The notes: generated from the sequence alone by a model not told the origin. A stretch of 33,337 bases of DNA from an uncultured Clostridia bacterium (GCA_934249265.1 CAKQKQ010000009.1:1-33337), one strand, 5' to 3'; counted from the stretch's first letter, positions 7,588 through 16,080 are shown. Numbers and translations: made by a program.

Positions 7588-7962
7588 TTACGCTTTCCAC
7601 AAACCGTGAAGGTTGCAATAAGCGTAAACCGCTTCCACTTCGTCTCCGTCGCAAATCGCAAAACAAACTTCGGCGGGCTTATTAACGGGAAGACTTTTGC
7701 GTTGGTTTCCCTCTTTGGTTTTAAGCGAAACCCACGCGATATGGTGCTCTTCGGTCATCGGGTGAGCAAGTTCGCCGACCTTTACTTTTACCAAGTTGTT
7801 TTCGACGGTATATACGGGTACGTGCTTTTCTTTTGATGCGTCCACCGTGCCCGGCACGATTTCTTTCATTTCTTCTCCGCAACAAACCACGGGGACTCCC
7901 GTCTCTTTTACCACTGCGATAATTTGACCGCAATGAGCGCATTTGTAAAACTTCATTTCCAT
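7588..7962 (-). CDS. dfx: Desulfoferrodoxin (superoxide reductase)
   Basis: Reduces superoxide to hydrogen peroxide in the cytoplasm without making oxygen, as typical of anaerobes. The N-terminal desulforedoxin domain is complete, with iron ligands C8, C11, C27 and C28 (CAHC and VCCG). The catalytic domain shows the EKH motif (E45, H47), HPM (H67), H73, and the CNLH pair C116 and H119, the four-His one-Cys iron centre. At 124 aa it is the usual two-centre (class I) size. AGGAGG stands 8 nt before the ATG. The flavodiiron protein lies 166 bp upstream on the same strand, so the two may be coregulated in oxygen defence, though each has its own spacing and possible transcription unit. Confidence 0.96.
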   Translation of the reverse strand: MEMKFYKCAHCGQIIAVVKETGVPVVCCGEEMKEIVPGTVDASKEKHVPVYTVENNLVKVKVGELAHPMTEEHHIAWVSLKTKEGNQRKSLPVNKPAEVCFAICDGDEVEAVYAYCNLHGLWKA

Positions 7963-8064
7963 TTTTATTTCCTCCTTGGTTTAATTATTTGTTTTTGTAT
8001 TTAAACCGCATTTTATCGGCGTTTTATTTATATAACACCCCGAAAATCTGCGCATTATTGTCAA

Positions 8065-8089
8065 TTTTACCGCAAACGTATGCCGTAAA
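8065..8089. repeat. ACGTAT-centred palindrome, copy 2
   Basis: Begins TTTTAC, then five bases, ACGTAT, four bases and TAAA, 25 bp in all. It lies 39 bp downstream of the flavodiiron gene stop and shows the same spacing as five other copies in this window. Confidence 0.6.
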
Positions 8090-8128
8090 GATGACATTTT
8101 ACGCGTTTATTCAACCGCGGGCTTTTAT

Positions 8129-9292
8129 TCAGCCGTTGCACAATTCGGCAGCCAAACTTTCAAGTTCTGCAAGGTTTTCGTCGTTTACCGCAGAAACGAT
8201 TTTCACGTTGTTTTGGGTAAACGTAAGGTTTTTGCTGCCTTCGAGCATGCTCTTCATTATCTTTGTCGCCATTGGCGTCCAAGTGCCGTTTTCTATAAAA
8301 CCGACAGTTTTATTTTGGAAATTGCGCTCGGTAAGGTGATTAATAAATTCCTTCATATGCGGGAAAATATCCGCATTGTAAGTGGTTGTCGCAAGCACGA
8401 TTTTGCCGTAACTGAACGCGTCGGCAACCGCTTGAGACATATCCGCGCGAGCGAGGTCGTAAACCTTTACTTCGGGACAATTTTTGTTTTTCAAAAGTTC
8501 CGCAAGTTTTTCGACAGCCTTTTTCGTGTGACCGTAAACAGAAGTGTAGAATATCGCCACACCCTCTTTTTCTTGCGCATAAGTGCACCAAATTTGATAT
8601 AAATTCAAATAATAGCCGAGGTTTTTATCGAGCACCGGTCCGTGCAAAGGACAAATTTTTTGTATATCCAAAGCCGCCGCTTTTTTTAAAAGCGACTGCA
8701 CTTGCACGCCGTACTTGCCGACTATTCCAATATAATAACGGCGAGCCTCGTCTGCCCATTCTTCGCTTATTTCTTCGTCGAGCGCACCGAACTTGCCGAA
8801 CGCGTCCGCCGAGAAAAGCGTTTTTTCGGTTTCGTCGTAAGTGACGATAACTTCGGGCCAATGCACCATGGGCGCGGCAACAAATTTAAGGTTGTGTTTG
8901 CCGAGCGACAGCGCACTTCCCTCTCCGACGACTATTCTTCTGTCTTCATAATCGCAACCGAAGTAGTTTTTCATCATTTGAAAAGCCTTTGACGAAGAAA
9001 CTATGACCGCTTTTTTATAAAGATTCATAAAAACGTCAACGTTTGCCGAGTGGTCGGGCTCCATGTGCTGAACGATGAGATAATCGGGCTCGCGACCATT
9101 TAAGGCGTTTTGCAAATTATCAAGCCATTCTTGAGTGAAATTTTGGTCAACCGTATCCATAACTGCGATTTTTTCGTCTTTAATAACGTACGAATTGTAA
9201 GACATACCGTTTTTTACGGGGTACTGCCCTTCAAACAAATCGATTTTGTGGTCGTTGACGCCGACGTATAAAATATCTTCCGTAACTTTCAT
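8129..9292 (-). CDS. Flavodiiron protein (A-type flavoprotein, oxygen/NO reductase)
   Basis: Reduces oxygen to water, or NO to nitrous oxide, using a di-iron and an FMN site. The N-terminal metallo-beta-lactamase-like domain has the full ligand set: H76-x-E78-x-D80-H81 (HMEPDH), H144 (MVHWPE), D163 (SADAFG) and H217 (PLHGP). The C-terminal flavodoxin domain starts near 245 with the FMN loop TSVYGHTKKA. It is a class A protein of 387 aa, without fused rubredoxin or reductase, so it depends on external electron donors. Start ATG has AGAGGT upstream. It lies upstream of desulfoferrodoxin on the same strand, giving a small oxygen-stress locus next to the CRISPR array. Confidence 0.95.
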   Translation of the reverse strand: MKVTEDILYVGVNDHKIDLFEGQYPVKNGMSYNSYVIKDEKIAVMDTVDQNFTQEWLDNLQNALNGREPDYLIVQHMEPDHSANVDVFMNLYKKAVIVSSSKAFQMMKNYFGCDYEDRRIVVGEGSALSLGKHNLKFVAAPMVHWPEVIVTYDETEKTLFSADAFGKFGALDEEISEEWADEARRYYIGIVGKYGVQVQSLLKKAAALDIQKICPLHGPVLDKNLGYYLNLYQIWCTYAQEKEGVAIFYTSVYGHTKKAVEKLAELLKNKNCPEVKVYDLARADMSQAVADAFSYGKIVLATTTYNADIFPHMKEFINHLTERNFQNKTVGFIENGTWTPMATKIMKSMLEGSKNLTFTQNNVKIVSAVNDENLAELESLAAELCNG

Positions 9293-9438
9293 TTTTTACC
9301 TCTTTTAAAAATATGCTCTGCGACTTTTTATAGTTTTTTAGCGTAGCGCAAATAAAATTTTATCTTTAGCCGAACGAAATTTTCCATTCGTCCATTGATT
9401 ACGTTTTATATTTTACGCAATATTTTCTATATAGCCCG

Positions 9439-9495
9439 AGAGATTTTATCCGAGCAATATAAACGCACGCTTTATATTGCTCGGATAAAATCTCT
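9439..9495. repeat. Perfect 25-bp inverted repeat at the CRISPR trailer
   Basis: Arms 9439-9463 and 9471-9495 are perfectly complementary over 25 bp (AGAGATTTTATCC... and its complement), with a 7-nt loop CGCACGC. It lies 27 bp beyond the last repeat of the array. It could stop array transcription or shield the 3' end, but no T-run follows on the minus strand, so a simple intrinsic terminator is not clear. Confidence 0.9.
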
Positions 9496-9522
9496 AAATA
9501 TTTAAATTTATTATATTTTTCA

Positions 9523-10020
9523 GTTTTAGAGTATTACAAAATAACAAGGCTCTCAAACTATTTTCCGTTGTTAAAAAACGTTGAAAATGTTTTAGAGTAT
9601 TACAAAATAACAAGGCTCTCAAACATTCGACATTCAAAACACCTTCCGCAAGGAGTTTTAGAGTATTACAAAATAACAAGGCTCTCAAACATAGGATATA
9701 AACACATTTTTTCTTTTCTCGTTTTAGAGTATTACAAAATAACAAGGCTCTCAAACACAAAGTTAAGCATAAAAAAATACAACCGTGTTTTAGAGTATTA
9801 CAAAATAACAAGGCTCTCAAACATAAGTTCCACCAAGCAAATCTAATCGAGTGTTTTAGAGTATTACAAAATAACAAGGCTCTCAAACTAAATTTCGTAA
9901 GCCTAACATTTTGCTTATGTTTTAGAGTATTACAAAATAACAAGGCTCTCAAACTCTAACGAATAATTTAACTTGTTGATTTTTGTTTTAGAGTATTACA
10001 AAATAACAAGGCTCTCAAAC
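9523..10020 (-). CRISPR. Type II-A CRISPR array, 8 repeats and 7 spacers
   Basis: Eight identical 36-bp repeats start at 9523, 9589, 9655, 9721, 9787, 9853, 9919 and 9985; all seven spacers are exactly 30 bp, as usual for type II-A. On the transcribed minus strand the repeat begins GTTTGAGAGCC and ends ACTCTAAAAC. The strand is fixed by the tracrRNA, whose anti-repeat pairs with this sense, and by the leader next to csn2. The termini GTTT-AGAG and CTCT-AAAC are self-complementary, so strand prediction from the repeat alone would be ambiguous. There is no degenerate repeat even at the trailer end (9523), which suggests a short, recently active array. Because the 66-bp unit is divisible by three, false open frames run through it on both strands. 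Confidence 0.98.
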
Positions 10021-10082
10021 CTCAAAGTAAGGATAAAAGCGCGTACCGCCGTACGGTTATTTTGTAAAACAAACCTTTCTTC
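10021..10082 (-). promoter_or_regulatory. CRISPR leader with anti-repeat and hairpin
   Basis: On the minus strand this 62-nt leader ends CTTTGAG immediately before the first repeat, resembling the TTTGAG-type leader-end sequences that guide spacer insertion in type II-A systems. Within it, TTACAAAATAAC (10056-10067) is an exact 12-nt complement of the repeat core and equals part of the tracrRNA anti-repeat. Directly beside it is a hairpin CGTAC-GGCG-GTACG (10042-10055) followed by CGCTTTT. Confidence 0.75.
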
Positions 10083-10088
10083 GCATTA

Positions 10089-10117
10089 AGTATACTATAT
10101 TTCAGTGTAGTTTTCAA
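10089..10117 (-). promoter_or_regulatory. Promoter of the CRISPR array, inside the end of csn2
   Basis: Minus strand -35 TTGAAA (10112-10117), 17-bp spacer, -10 TATACT (10089-10094). The -35 lies in the last codons of csn2, so the array can be transcribed apart from the cas genes, with a start near 10082. Confidence 0.75.
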
Positions 10118-10787
10118 GTATTTCGCATAAATCTTCTGTGATAATTATTGCTTGCTCGCTTTGTAAAAGCGGGCGTTTTTTGCCGCTTTCGATTAAAAGC
10201 AAACTCACCTTTTGCAATTCGCAATGTTTATACAACTCTTCAAGGTCGTCATCGGACAAAACGTCTTTTAGCCCCACGAAGACAAAAAACTTTACGTTTT
10301 TTAATTGAATAAACATATTGACGTAGCAAATTATTTTTTCAAGCAAACCGTCGTAATTGCATGCGGGCTTAACAGAACACGTTTTTAAAATATCTTCAAC
10401 GGTAGTTTCGCTGAAATCTATGGCAAAATCAACCGTTTGGCAAAGGTCTTGCAAAAAAATGCTTAAAAGCGAATTGATTTTGTTTAGTTGTAAAATAAAT
10501 TCGCCCTCTTGAAAGTTTGACTGAAGTTTTTTATATAACAAATTCACAATTTTTTTATCGGTAAAATCAAACGAAAAACAACTTTGTATAATTTCTCCGC
10601 ATTTTAAAGGAGAAAGCGCGGTTTGTCTCTCCCAAAAAGTAAATTCGCTCATCTCACCTTGCATCGCTTTAATCATCTGCACGACAAAATTAAAATATTC
10701 GCGCGGGTTTTCCACAATTAATAAAGACGGCTTTTCGTTTGTCAAATTTATGGGCGTTTCTATTTTTGCGTTTACTACGTTTATCAT
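10095..10787 (-). CDS. csn2: CRISPR-associated protein Csn2
   Basis: Adaptation protein of type II-A systems; the family forms a ring-shaped tetramer that holds DNA ends and works with Cas1-Cas2 and Cas9 when new spacers are taken up. At 230 aa it is close to the ~220 aa of the Streptococcus Csn2a group. Identity rests mainly on length, its place directly after cas2 and before the array, and a weakly Csn2-like pattern (KPSLLIVENPREYF near 19-32). The start ATG overlaps the cas2 stop by 4 nt (ATGA), so it is translationally coupled. Its presence sets the subtype to II-A and not II-B or II-C. The array promoter overlaps its 3' end. Confidence 0.9.
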   Translation of the reverse strand: MINVVNAKIETPINLTNEKPSLLIVENPREYFNFVVQMIKAMQGEMSEFTFWERQTALSPLKCGEIIQSCFSFDFTDKKIVNLLYKKLQSNFQEGEFILQLNKINSLLSIFLQDLCQTVDFAIDFSETTVEDILKTCSVKPACNYDGLLEKIICYVNMFIQLKNVKFFVFVGLKDVLSDDDLEELYKHCELQKVSLLLIESGKKRPLLQSEQAIIITEDLCEILENYTEI

Positions 10788-11104
10788 ACTTCGATCAACC
10801 TATCCATACTTTCTTCGACTAAAAATTGTTTTTCGCCCACAAGATAATCGATGCGGGCAAACTGATTTTCGGTAATTTCAAGCAATTCGATTATTCCGTC
10901 GGGCGGTATGTTTTTTGAAATTTTTTCTTTAACCGCCCCACTCGCCACGTTGTTTACGACAAGTTTTGAATAAACGGATTTTTGCATCATTATAAAGCCG
11001 TTTTTTATCAAATACTTGTGAAAAACGGAATAATCGTGTCTTTGTTTTGCCGTTTCCATGGGTAAATCGAAAAATAACAACAGTCTCATATATCTATTAT
11101 TCAT
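10784..11104 (-). CDS. cas2: CRISPR-associated protein Cas2
   Basis: Forms the Cas1-Cas2 integrase complex that inserts spacers at the leader end. The start is set at MNNRYMRLLLFFDLP, which matches type II-A Cas2 N-termini; four earlier codons in frame lack support. The ferredoxin-fold beta strand ends in the conserved D13 (FFDLP), followed by the family stretch FIMMQKSVYSKL. The length is 106 aa, as usual. Its start overlaps the cas1 stop by 8 nt and its stop overlaps the csn2 start by 4 nt, so the adaptation genes form one coupled message. Confidence 0.96.
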   Translation of the reverse strand: MNNRYMRLLLFFDLPMETAKQRHDYSVFHKYLIKNGFIMMQKSVYSKLVVNNVASGAVKEKISKNIPPDGIIELLEITENQFARIDYLVGEKQFLVEESMDRLIEV

Positions 11105-11978
11105 ATTGCACCGCAATATCGCAAGGAAATATTATTTCGTCGGGTTTTTCTTCGTCCATGGCAAACAAAACACTTTTTACGTACAGCCTTATGGCGACGT
11201 CCAAAGTGGTGTTTTTGCCGTCGAATACGCAATTGTAATTTAATACGTTTGCCATTTTCTTTTTAAAATCTTTATCTTGACTTTCAAGGGAAAAGGCGGT
11301 TTCGTCCGCCACCGTGCGCAACGGCTCGATTAAATCGCACGATAAATTGAATTGATTAAATTCGTTGTCGTGCATTATGCCGAGTTGAGTGAGATATCCG
11401 CTCGCCGCAATTTCTCTGTTTATCGCAGATAAAATTATGGCGTAGCCGTAATCGAGACAACCGTTGACAAACCCGCCCGAACGCCTACTTATGCCGCCCG
11501 GTAGCATGCAATTGAAATACACTTTGGCGGCGTGACCTTCCCTATTGGTTTTGTCTCCGCTTACAACCGCGGCGGCGTACTCGTCAAGCATTTGACTTTC
11601 TTTTAAAAAACCGTTTGAAAAAAGCACTTTGGCTTGATTTTGTATTTTGCGCTTTACGATTACTTTCCAAACTTCGCCTTTTACCTCTTCTTTCCATGAT
11701 AGTTGCATTTTATAACGTTTAGAAGTGTTGTGCGCACCGTAATACGGCACTAATTCGGTTTGCGGATTACATTTTTCGTCGCAAAATATTACTTTAACGT
11801 TGTTTTTTGAAAGTTCGCACATCAACGCCGCCGTAAGCGATACGGCAGTGCTTTGTACGATAAGCGTATTTATTTCGTTGACGTAAATGCGCTTTTCGGT
11901 TTCCCCCCTCACTATTAAATAGTTAAGACGGAATTCCAATTTGCAGCGCGAATTTACTATTACCGTCCTGAAACCCAT
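11097..11978 (-). CDS. cas1: CRISPR-associated endonuclease Cas1 (type II)
   Basis: Integrase of the spacer acquisition complex. The start chosen is MGFRTVIVN, the usual N-terminus of type II Cas1 (MGWRTVVV in Streptococcus); an open frame runs 12 codons further upstream into the end of cas9 but lacks family support. Metal-binding residues are E147 (REGHAAKVYF), H203 (IMHDNEFNQF) and E218 (DLIEPLR), close to E149, H205 and E220 of S. pyogenes Cas1. The length of 293 aa fits the family. The ATG is 2 bp after the cas9 stop, with little Shine-Dalgarno sequence, so translation is probably coupled to cas9. Confidence 0.97.
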   Translation of the reverse strand: MGFRTVIVNSRCKLEFRLNYLIVRGETEKRIYVNEINTLIVQSTAVSLTAALMCELSKNNVKVIFCDEKCNPQTELVPYYGAHNTSKRYKMQLSWKEEVKGEVWKVIVKRKIQNQAKVLFSNGFLKESQMLDEYAAAVVSGDKTNREGHAAKVYFNCMLPGGISRRSGGFVNGCLDYGYAIILSAINREIAASGYLTQLGIMHDNEFNQFNLSCDLIEPLRTVADETAFSLESQDKDFKKKMANVLNYNCVFDGKNTTLDVAIRLYVKSVLFAMDEEKPDEIIFPCDIAVQYE

Positions 11979-11980
11979 AA

Positions 11981-14900
11981 TTATATCTTTTGTTCTCTTA
12001 AAGTAAGCCCGCAAGGCGATTGATGAACAAGCACAACTTCGGCTTTTGTAATGTCTTTATTAATACGCAATAAGCCTATGCTTTTACCCTTCTTTTTACC
12101 GTCTTCTGTTACTCCAAAAATTAATGATAAGTCAGACAACTCCGCATTACATTTAAAGAATTTTAAAATTTGCAAAAGCACAAGCGATTGATTTAAAGTG
12201 CTTAAATTGGTAAATTTCTCTCTTGAAGTTTGCAACGTTTCTAAAAAACTTGAAAATGCGCTTATTCCCACATATAAACCGCTTGATAACCTATTTATAA
12301 ATTCGTCGTATAAGGCAATATTATTTTGCTTGTTTACTTCCAACTTGACTTCTTTAAAGCGGTTTGTCTTTATTAAATAAGTTTCGGCGTCTTTATCGCA
12401 CGTTTGGTTTTTGTCCATTTCCGCCACCTTTAAAAGCGCGTTGACGTACTCGTCCGTTTTTCCGTCCGTAAACATTTGCACCGCATTATACATTACAATT
12501 TGATTTCCCGTAACGCCCGCAATATAGCAAGGCATACCGTTGTATTTGATAAGTTGCTTAATCTTTAACTTCGGCACAAGAATTTTGGGATTAGTCAAAT
12601 AAGATTCAAAATACTCTTGCACGGCGTTGGGGTTGTTCTTTAAATTATAAGTGACAAGCACGGGCACAGCCTCGATAGTTTTTATAATTTTACCCTTTTT
12701 GCCTTCCGATTCGACTACCGCGAAATAAGCAGTGTTTTGAGATTTATAGCCGCCGTATTTTGCGCAGTCTTTAAGGGGAGAACCGCTCTTTCTGGGCGCG
12801 TTTACGCCCGTATCGTCGTGCGGATAAACTGTTTGATTATAAAATTCACCTTTACCGCAATAAGTATACCTCGTTACGTTTATGCTGCGTTGCTTTTTAA
12901 AGGTTTCTTTTACTTTAACAAGCGTTTTGTTGTCGTCGCTCGTCCATGCGCCCTTTACATTGCGGAAAAACAACGTTTTTAAATTGTACGTGCGCCATTT
13001 GTCGCCGTCTTGACGGAACATTGACATAGGCGTTGAAAAACACGTGTCATATACGTTGCCTACCACGATATTGAGATATGCGTCTTTTGCGTGGTGAAGG
13101 TCGTTTGTCTCTCTACACTTGACCAAACCCACTTTACTCTTGAAATCGGATACGTTTTTGGCTTTGCTGTATACTATTTTTGTGTCGGGATATTTTTGCG
13201 CTAATAATTCGGCAACGGCTTTCGCAGTTTGGTCTGTAATCGTCTTTTGACGGTTGATAAAGTCGTTGTAATCGTCTTCGTCAAGCGGTTTCGTCCTTAT
13301 AAGGCGTTTATAAGTCGTATCGGAAATCAACCCACTTTTATTATTCGAAGTCTTTTGATGCAACAATTCCCAATGTTTTTTGACGTCTTTGCCCAAAATT
13401 TCATTAGGTATGGGATAACGGTCGGCTTTTATTGCGTTGCACGACCTTTTTACAAGCACTTTGTTGTCAAGACTATCGTCTTTTATATATGTGCGCGGTA
13501 AAATATGGTCTACGTCATATTGGTTTGTATTTAAACCGTCAAGGTCGATTTGCTCTCCCGAATACATACATTTGCCGAGTTGACGATAATATAAATACAA
13601 CCTTTCTTGCCTAAGTTTTAAATCGCTTTCATTCGTGAGACTTTCGGTAAGTGGTTCTATATTGTCAATAGTTTTGTACTTTTCTAAAAGTTGTTTTTGA
13701 CGGGACGATTTTCTGCCGGCGTCGCCTTTTACCCCATCTTCTCTCGTTACTTCGATAAAAATTTTGTCGGGCGTTTTGCCTATGGCTTGAATATACTCGT
13801 CCGCCATTTTAAGCGACTGCCAAATTCCGCGGCGCACTGCGGGCGAAACGTATAATTTTTCTATATCTTCATATTTTATTTCGCTTTGTTTTTCGCCGTT
13901 TTCCTCTTTAATCACATCGCCGAAATTATATCTTTCGTCAAACAAAATTTGATTTAAGTTTTCGTTGGTCTCGTACAAAACGTCCAAAATGCTTACAAAT
14001 TCGCCCGTCGTTTTGTCGATGCCTTTCATTTCGGTCAAAAATCTCTTTGATAATCTGCCGAAATCTTTAAACACAAGCCCTTTAAGTTGCTTTAAATTAT
14101 CTTTGATTATTTGTATTTTACCGAAATTTCTCTCGATTAAATCGACAACTATGTTTTTGTCCGTATTAAGGGTGTGCCACAAAATTATTTTTTCGCACAC
14201 ACTGTCTTCTTTTTGTATATCTTCGTCTACGAAATCGCCCAATATGTCTTTAAGTTGAAGATACGATGACATCGTAGCGTTTAACTGCCCGTCTTTGCCC
14301 GAAATTATAATCGCCTTTTTCTCCTCTTCGGATATAATTCCGCGGCGAACGAGCAAGTCTTTAATCGCATTGTCGGTTACTTTTTTCTTCGTCAAGAAAA
14401 GTTGATTAAATATATCTTGCTTTAAAGCCACGCTTATGGGTTCGTCGTTGATTTTTAATTTGTTTATTTGGTTTAAAACGTTGTATTTTTGATAAATTAT
14501 AGAGGCTTTGGGCAAAACGTCTTCGCCGTATAAATAACTGCATTTATTCGTCATACGGCGCATGAAATTTTCGTTGCTTTGCGCTTTGTCTATAATTTCG
14601 TCAAAATTCCACGGCGTAATTTTGCCCTCGGCTTTTCTCACCGCCCAGCCGTTTGCGCCCGCAAGCGGACCGACAAAATATGGTATTCTATACAAAAATA
14701 TCTTTTTGATTTTGTCTTTTATACACTCCGTTTCGGGGTGAATTTTTGCCATATTTGCGAGAATTTTATTCAGTTCGTCTTCGTTGACTTGGTGGGGGAA
14801 AAGTCCGTTGTCGGCGTGAAGAATTTTAGGTAAAAACGTCTTCGCTTCTATTTCGGCAAGTATTTTTTCTTTAGTTTCTTCGTCCGTTACTTGCGTGAGC

Positions 14901-16030
14901 GAAGTTATAAATTTTTTAAGGCACGGCAAAAATTCGTCGTACTGTGCGGGGGTTGTTTTCTTTTTGTCCCCGCCCTTTTTGGTAAAACCGACGTATTTTG
15001 CATAATTATTTTCCTTTCCTATGACTTTGAAAAGCGAGTTGTATTCTTCTCTCGTGGCGTTGTTAAGCACGAAATCTTTTAAAAGTCTTAAATCGGCTTT
15101 GTGTTTTTCGTAAAGGTCGATCATTGCGGAAGAAATATCTTCTTTGCCTTCGAGCAACTTTTCAAAAGTGACGAAATTGTATATCGCCCTTATGCTTTCA
15201 AGCAGCGAAAAATCGTCCGAATAAGTGGGGCGCATCGCCTCGAAAGTCTCATCCGTGAGGTCTTTAAAGGAAAACGATTTTTCTTCTTGATAATTGTCGG
15301 CAAACAGTTTTTCGGGCTTTATCGTATAACCGCAAATGCCTTTTATTATTTCTTTTCCCGTATTTGAAGTGACACCGAACAAACTTTCAAGTCTTTTTTG
15401 CTTGTCTTTGCCGTAAGTAAGCAAAATTTCTTTGGCTTCGTGAGATTTGTTTACGTCGAAATTAGGCGCGTCTTCGTCGAACAAGTCGCCGCACACCGCG
15501 TTTAAATTTTCAATAAGTTTGGTTATGTCTCTGATATCAGCCATTCCGCCCTCGAACAAGAAATGTCCGCGGTATTTTATAATGTGATGAATTGCAAGAT
15601 AATAAAGCCGCAAGTCCTCTATCGGCTGGGTCATCAACGCCTTTCTTAAATGGAAAATGGTAGAATATTCTTTATGGAAATCCTTATCCGTATACCCTTT
15701 GTCGGCAAACAAGTTGTTTTTATTCCCGTTTAAAAGTCCGTTTTTGTCCTCGGGGTAATATTGGCTGTCGTTTAAACGCATAAAAAACGTTTCGTCCTCG
15801 ATAAACGGGGCGAATACGCCTTGCAAAAACTTAATGCGTTCTCTTCTTCTCACAATGCGGCGGCGAGCCGTTCTGAAATTTCTCCTTTTAACGGCGGTTT
15901 CGCTTTCGTCGAACAAGCGCACAGCCCAACAATCTTTGCCGTTTGCGCGCAGCAAAGAATATTCTTCGTCGGTACACGCCATACCTACCGAATTTGTGCC
16001 TATGTCCATTCCTAAATAAAATTTATCCAT
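11981..16030 (-). CDS. cas9: Cas9 RNA-guided endonuclease (type II-A)
   Basis: Cuts DNA matched by crRNA paired to tracrRNA, and takes part in spacer choice. All catalytic motifs are intact: RuvC-I D9 (LGMDIGTNSVG), an Arg-rich bridge helix at ~48-69, RuvC-II E760 (IFIEVTRED), HNH H842 (YDVDHILPRTY) with N856 and N865, and RuvC-III H980 and D983 (HHAKDAYLN). KYGGY at ~1091 opens the PAM-interacting region, and the C-terminus has LVHQSPCGL, matching LIHQSITGL of S. pyogenes Cas9. Aligning without gaps from that motif, R1322 falls on PAM-reading R1335 but L1320 falls on R1333, so a strict NGG PAM is not expected. At 1349 aa it is close to the 1368 aa of SpyCas9. AGGAGG stands 5 nt before the ATG. 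First gene of the cas operon. Confidence 0.98.
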   Translation of the reverse strand: MDKFYLGMDIGTNSVGMACTDEEYSLLRANGKDCWAVRLFDESETAVKRRNFRTARRRIVRRRERIKFLQGVFAPFIEDETFFMRLNDSQYYPEDKNGLLNGNKNNLFADKGYTDKDFHKEYSTIFHLRKALMTQPIEDLRLYYLAIHHIIKYRGHFLFEGGMADIRDITKLIENLNAVCGDLFDEDAPNFDVNKSHEAKEILLTYGKDKQKRLESLFGVTSNTGKEIIKGICGYTIKPEKLFADNYQEEKSFSFKDLTDETFEAMRPTYSDDFSLLESIRAIYNFVTFEKLLEGKEDISSAMIDLYEKHKADLRLLKDFVLNNATREEYNSLFKVIGKENNYAKYVGFTKKGGDKKKTTPAQYDEFLPCLKKFITSLTQVTDEETKEKILAEIEAKTFLPKILHADNGLFPHQVNEDELNKILANMAKIHPETECIKDKIKKIFLYRIPYFVGPLAGANGWAVRKAEGKITPWNFDEIIDKAQSNENFMRRMTNKCSYLYGEDVLPKASIIYQKYNVLNQINKLKINDEPISVALKQDIFNQLFLTKKKVTDNAIKDLLVRRGIISEEEKKAIIISGKDGQLNATMSSYLQLKDILGDFVDEDIQKEDSVCEKIILWHTLNTDKNIVVDLIERNFGKIQIIKDNLKQLKGLVFKDFGRLSKRFLTEMKGIDKTTGEFVSILDVLYETNENLNQILFDERYNFGDVIKEENGEKQSEIKYEDIEKLYVSPAVRRGIWQSLKMADEYIQAIGKTPDKIFIEVTREDGVKGDAGRKSSRQKQLLEKYKTIDNIEPLTESLTNESDLKLRQERLYLYYRQLGKCMYSGEQIDLDGLNTNQYDVDHILPRTYIKDDSLDNKVLVKRSCNAIKADRYPIPNEILGKDVKKHWELLHQKTSNNKSGLISDTTYKRLIRTKPLDEDDYNDFINRQKTITDQTAKAVAELLAQKYPDTKIVYSKAKNVSDFKSKVGLVKCRETNDLHHAKDAYLNIVVGNVYDTCFSTPMSMFRQDGDKWRTYNLKTLFFRNVKGAWTSDDNKTLVKVKETFKKQRSINVTRYTYCGKGEFYNQTVYPHDDTGVNAPRKSGSPLKDCAKYGGYKSQNTAYFAVVESEGKKGKIIKTIEAVPVLVTYNLKNNPNAVQEYFESYLTNPKILVPKLKIKQLIKYNGMPCYIAGVTGNQIVMYNAVQMFTDGKTDEYVNALLKVAEMDKNQTCDKDAETYLIKTNRFKEVKLEVNKQNNIALYDEFINRLSSGLYVGISAFSSFLETLQTSREKFTNLSTLNQSLVLLQILKFFKCNAELSDLSLIFGVTEDGKKKGKSIGLLRINKDITKAEVVLVHQSPCGLTLREQKI

Positions 16031-16045
16031 TTTTCCTCCTTAGTA

Positions 16046-16074
16046 TTGACTTTTGTCTTGCCGTATGATATAAT
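16046..16074 (+). promoter_or_regulatory. tracrRNA promoter
   Basis: -35 TTGACT (16046-16051), 17-bp spacer, perfect -10 TATAAT (16069-16074). The predicted start near 16081 falls on the first anti-repeat base. A weaker minus-strand promoter overlaps it face to face (-35 TTGTTA 16087-16092, 16-bp spacer, -10 TATCAT 16065-16070) and could serve cas9. Confidence 0.88.
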
Positions 16075-16080
16075 GTAGTT

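Noticed and set aside
9494..9952. 152-codon open frame on the minus strand, and a similar one on plus (9568-9846)
   Set aside because: They run through the CRISPR array; the 66-bp repeat-spacer period is a multiple of three, which keeps frames open. The products are repeats of the translated CRISPR repeat.
9559..9984. Self-targeting spacers within this window
   Set aside because: No clear match was noticed by eye, but an exhaustive search was not possible, so no claim is made.
9523..10020. Reading the array on the plus strand because the repeat there begins GTTTTAGAG, like Streptococcus repeats
   Set aside because: The tracrRNA at 16081-16169, with its own promoter and terminator, pairs with the minus-strand repeat and reproduces the GA/AAGT bulge; the leader and array promoter also lie on the csn2 side.
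11981..16030. Subtype II-C
   Set aside because: A csn2 gene follows cas2, and Cas9 length and tracrRNA layout fit II-A.
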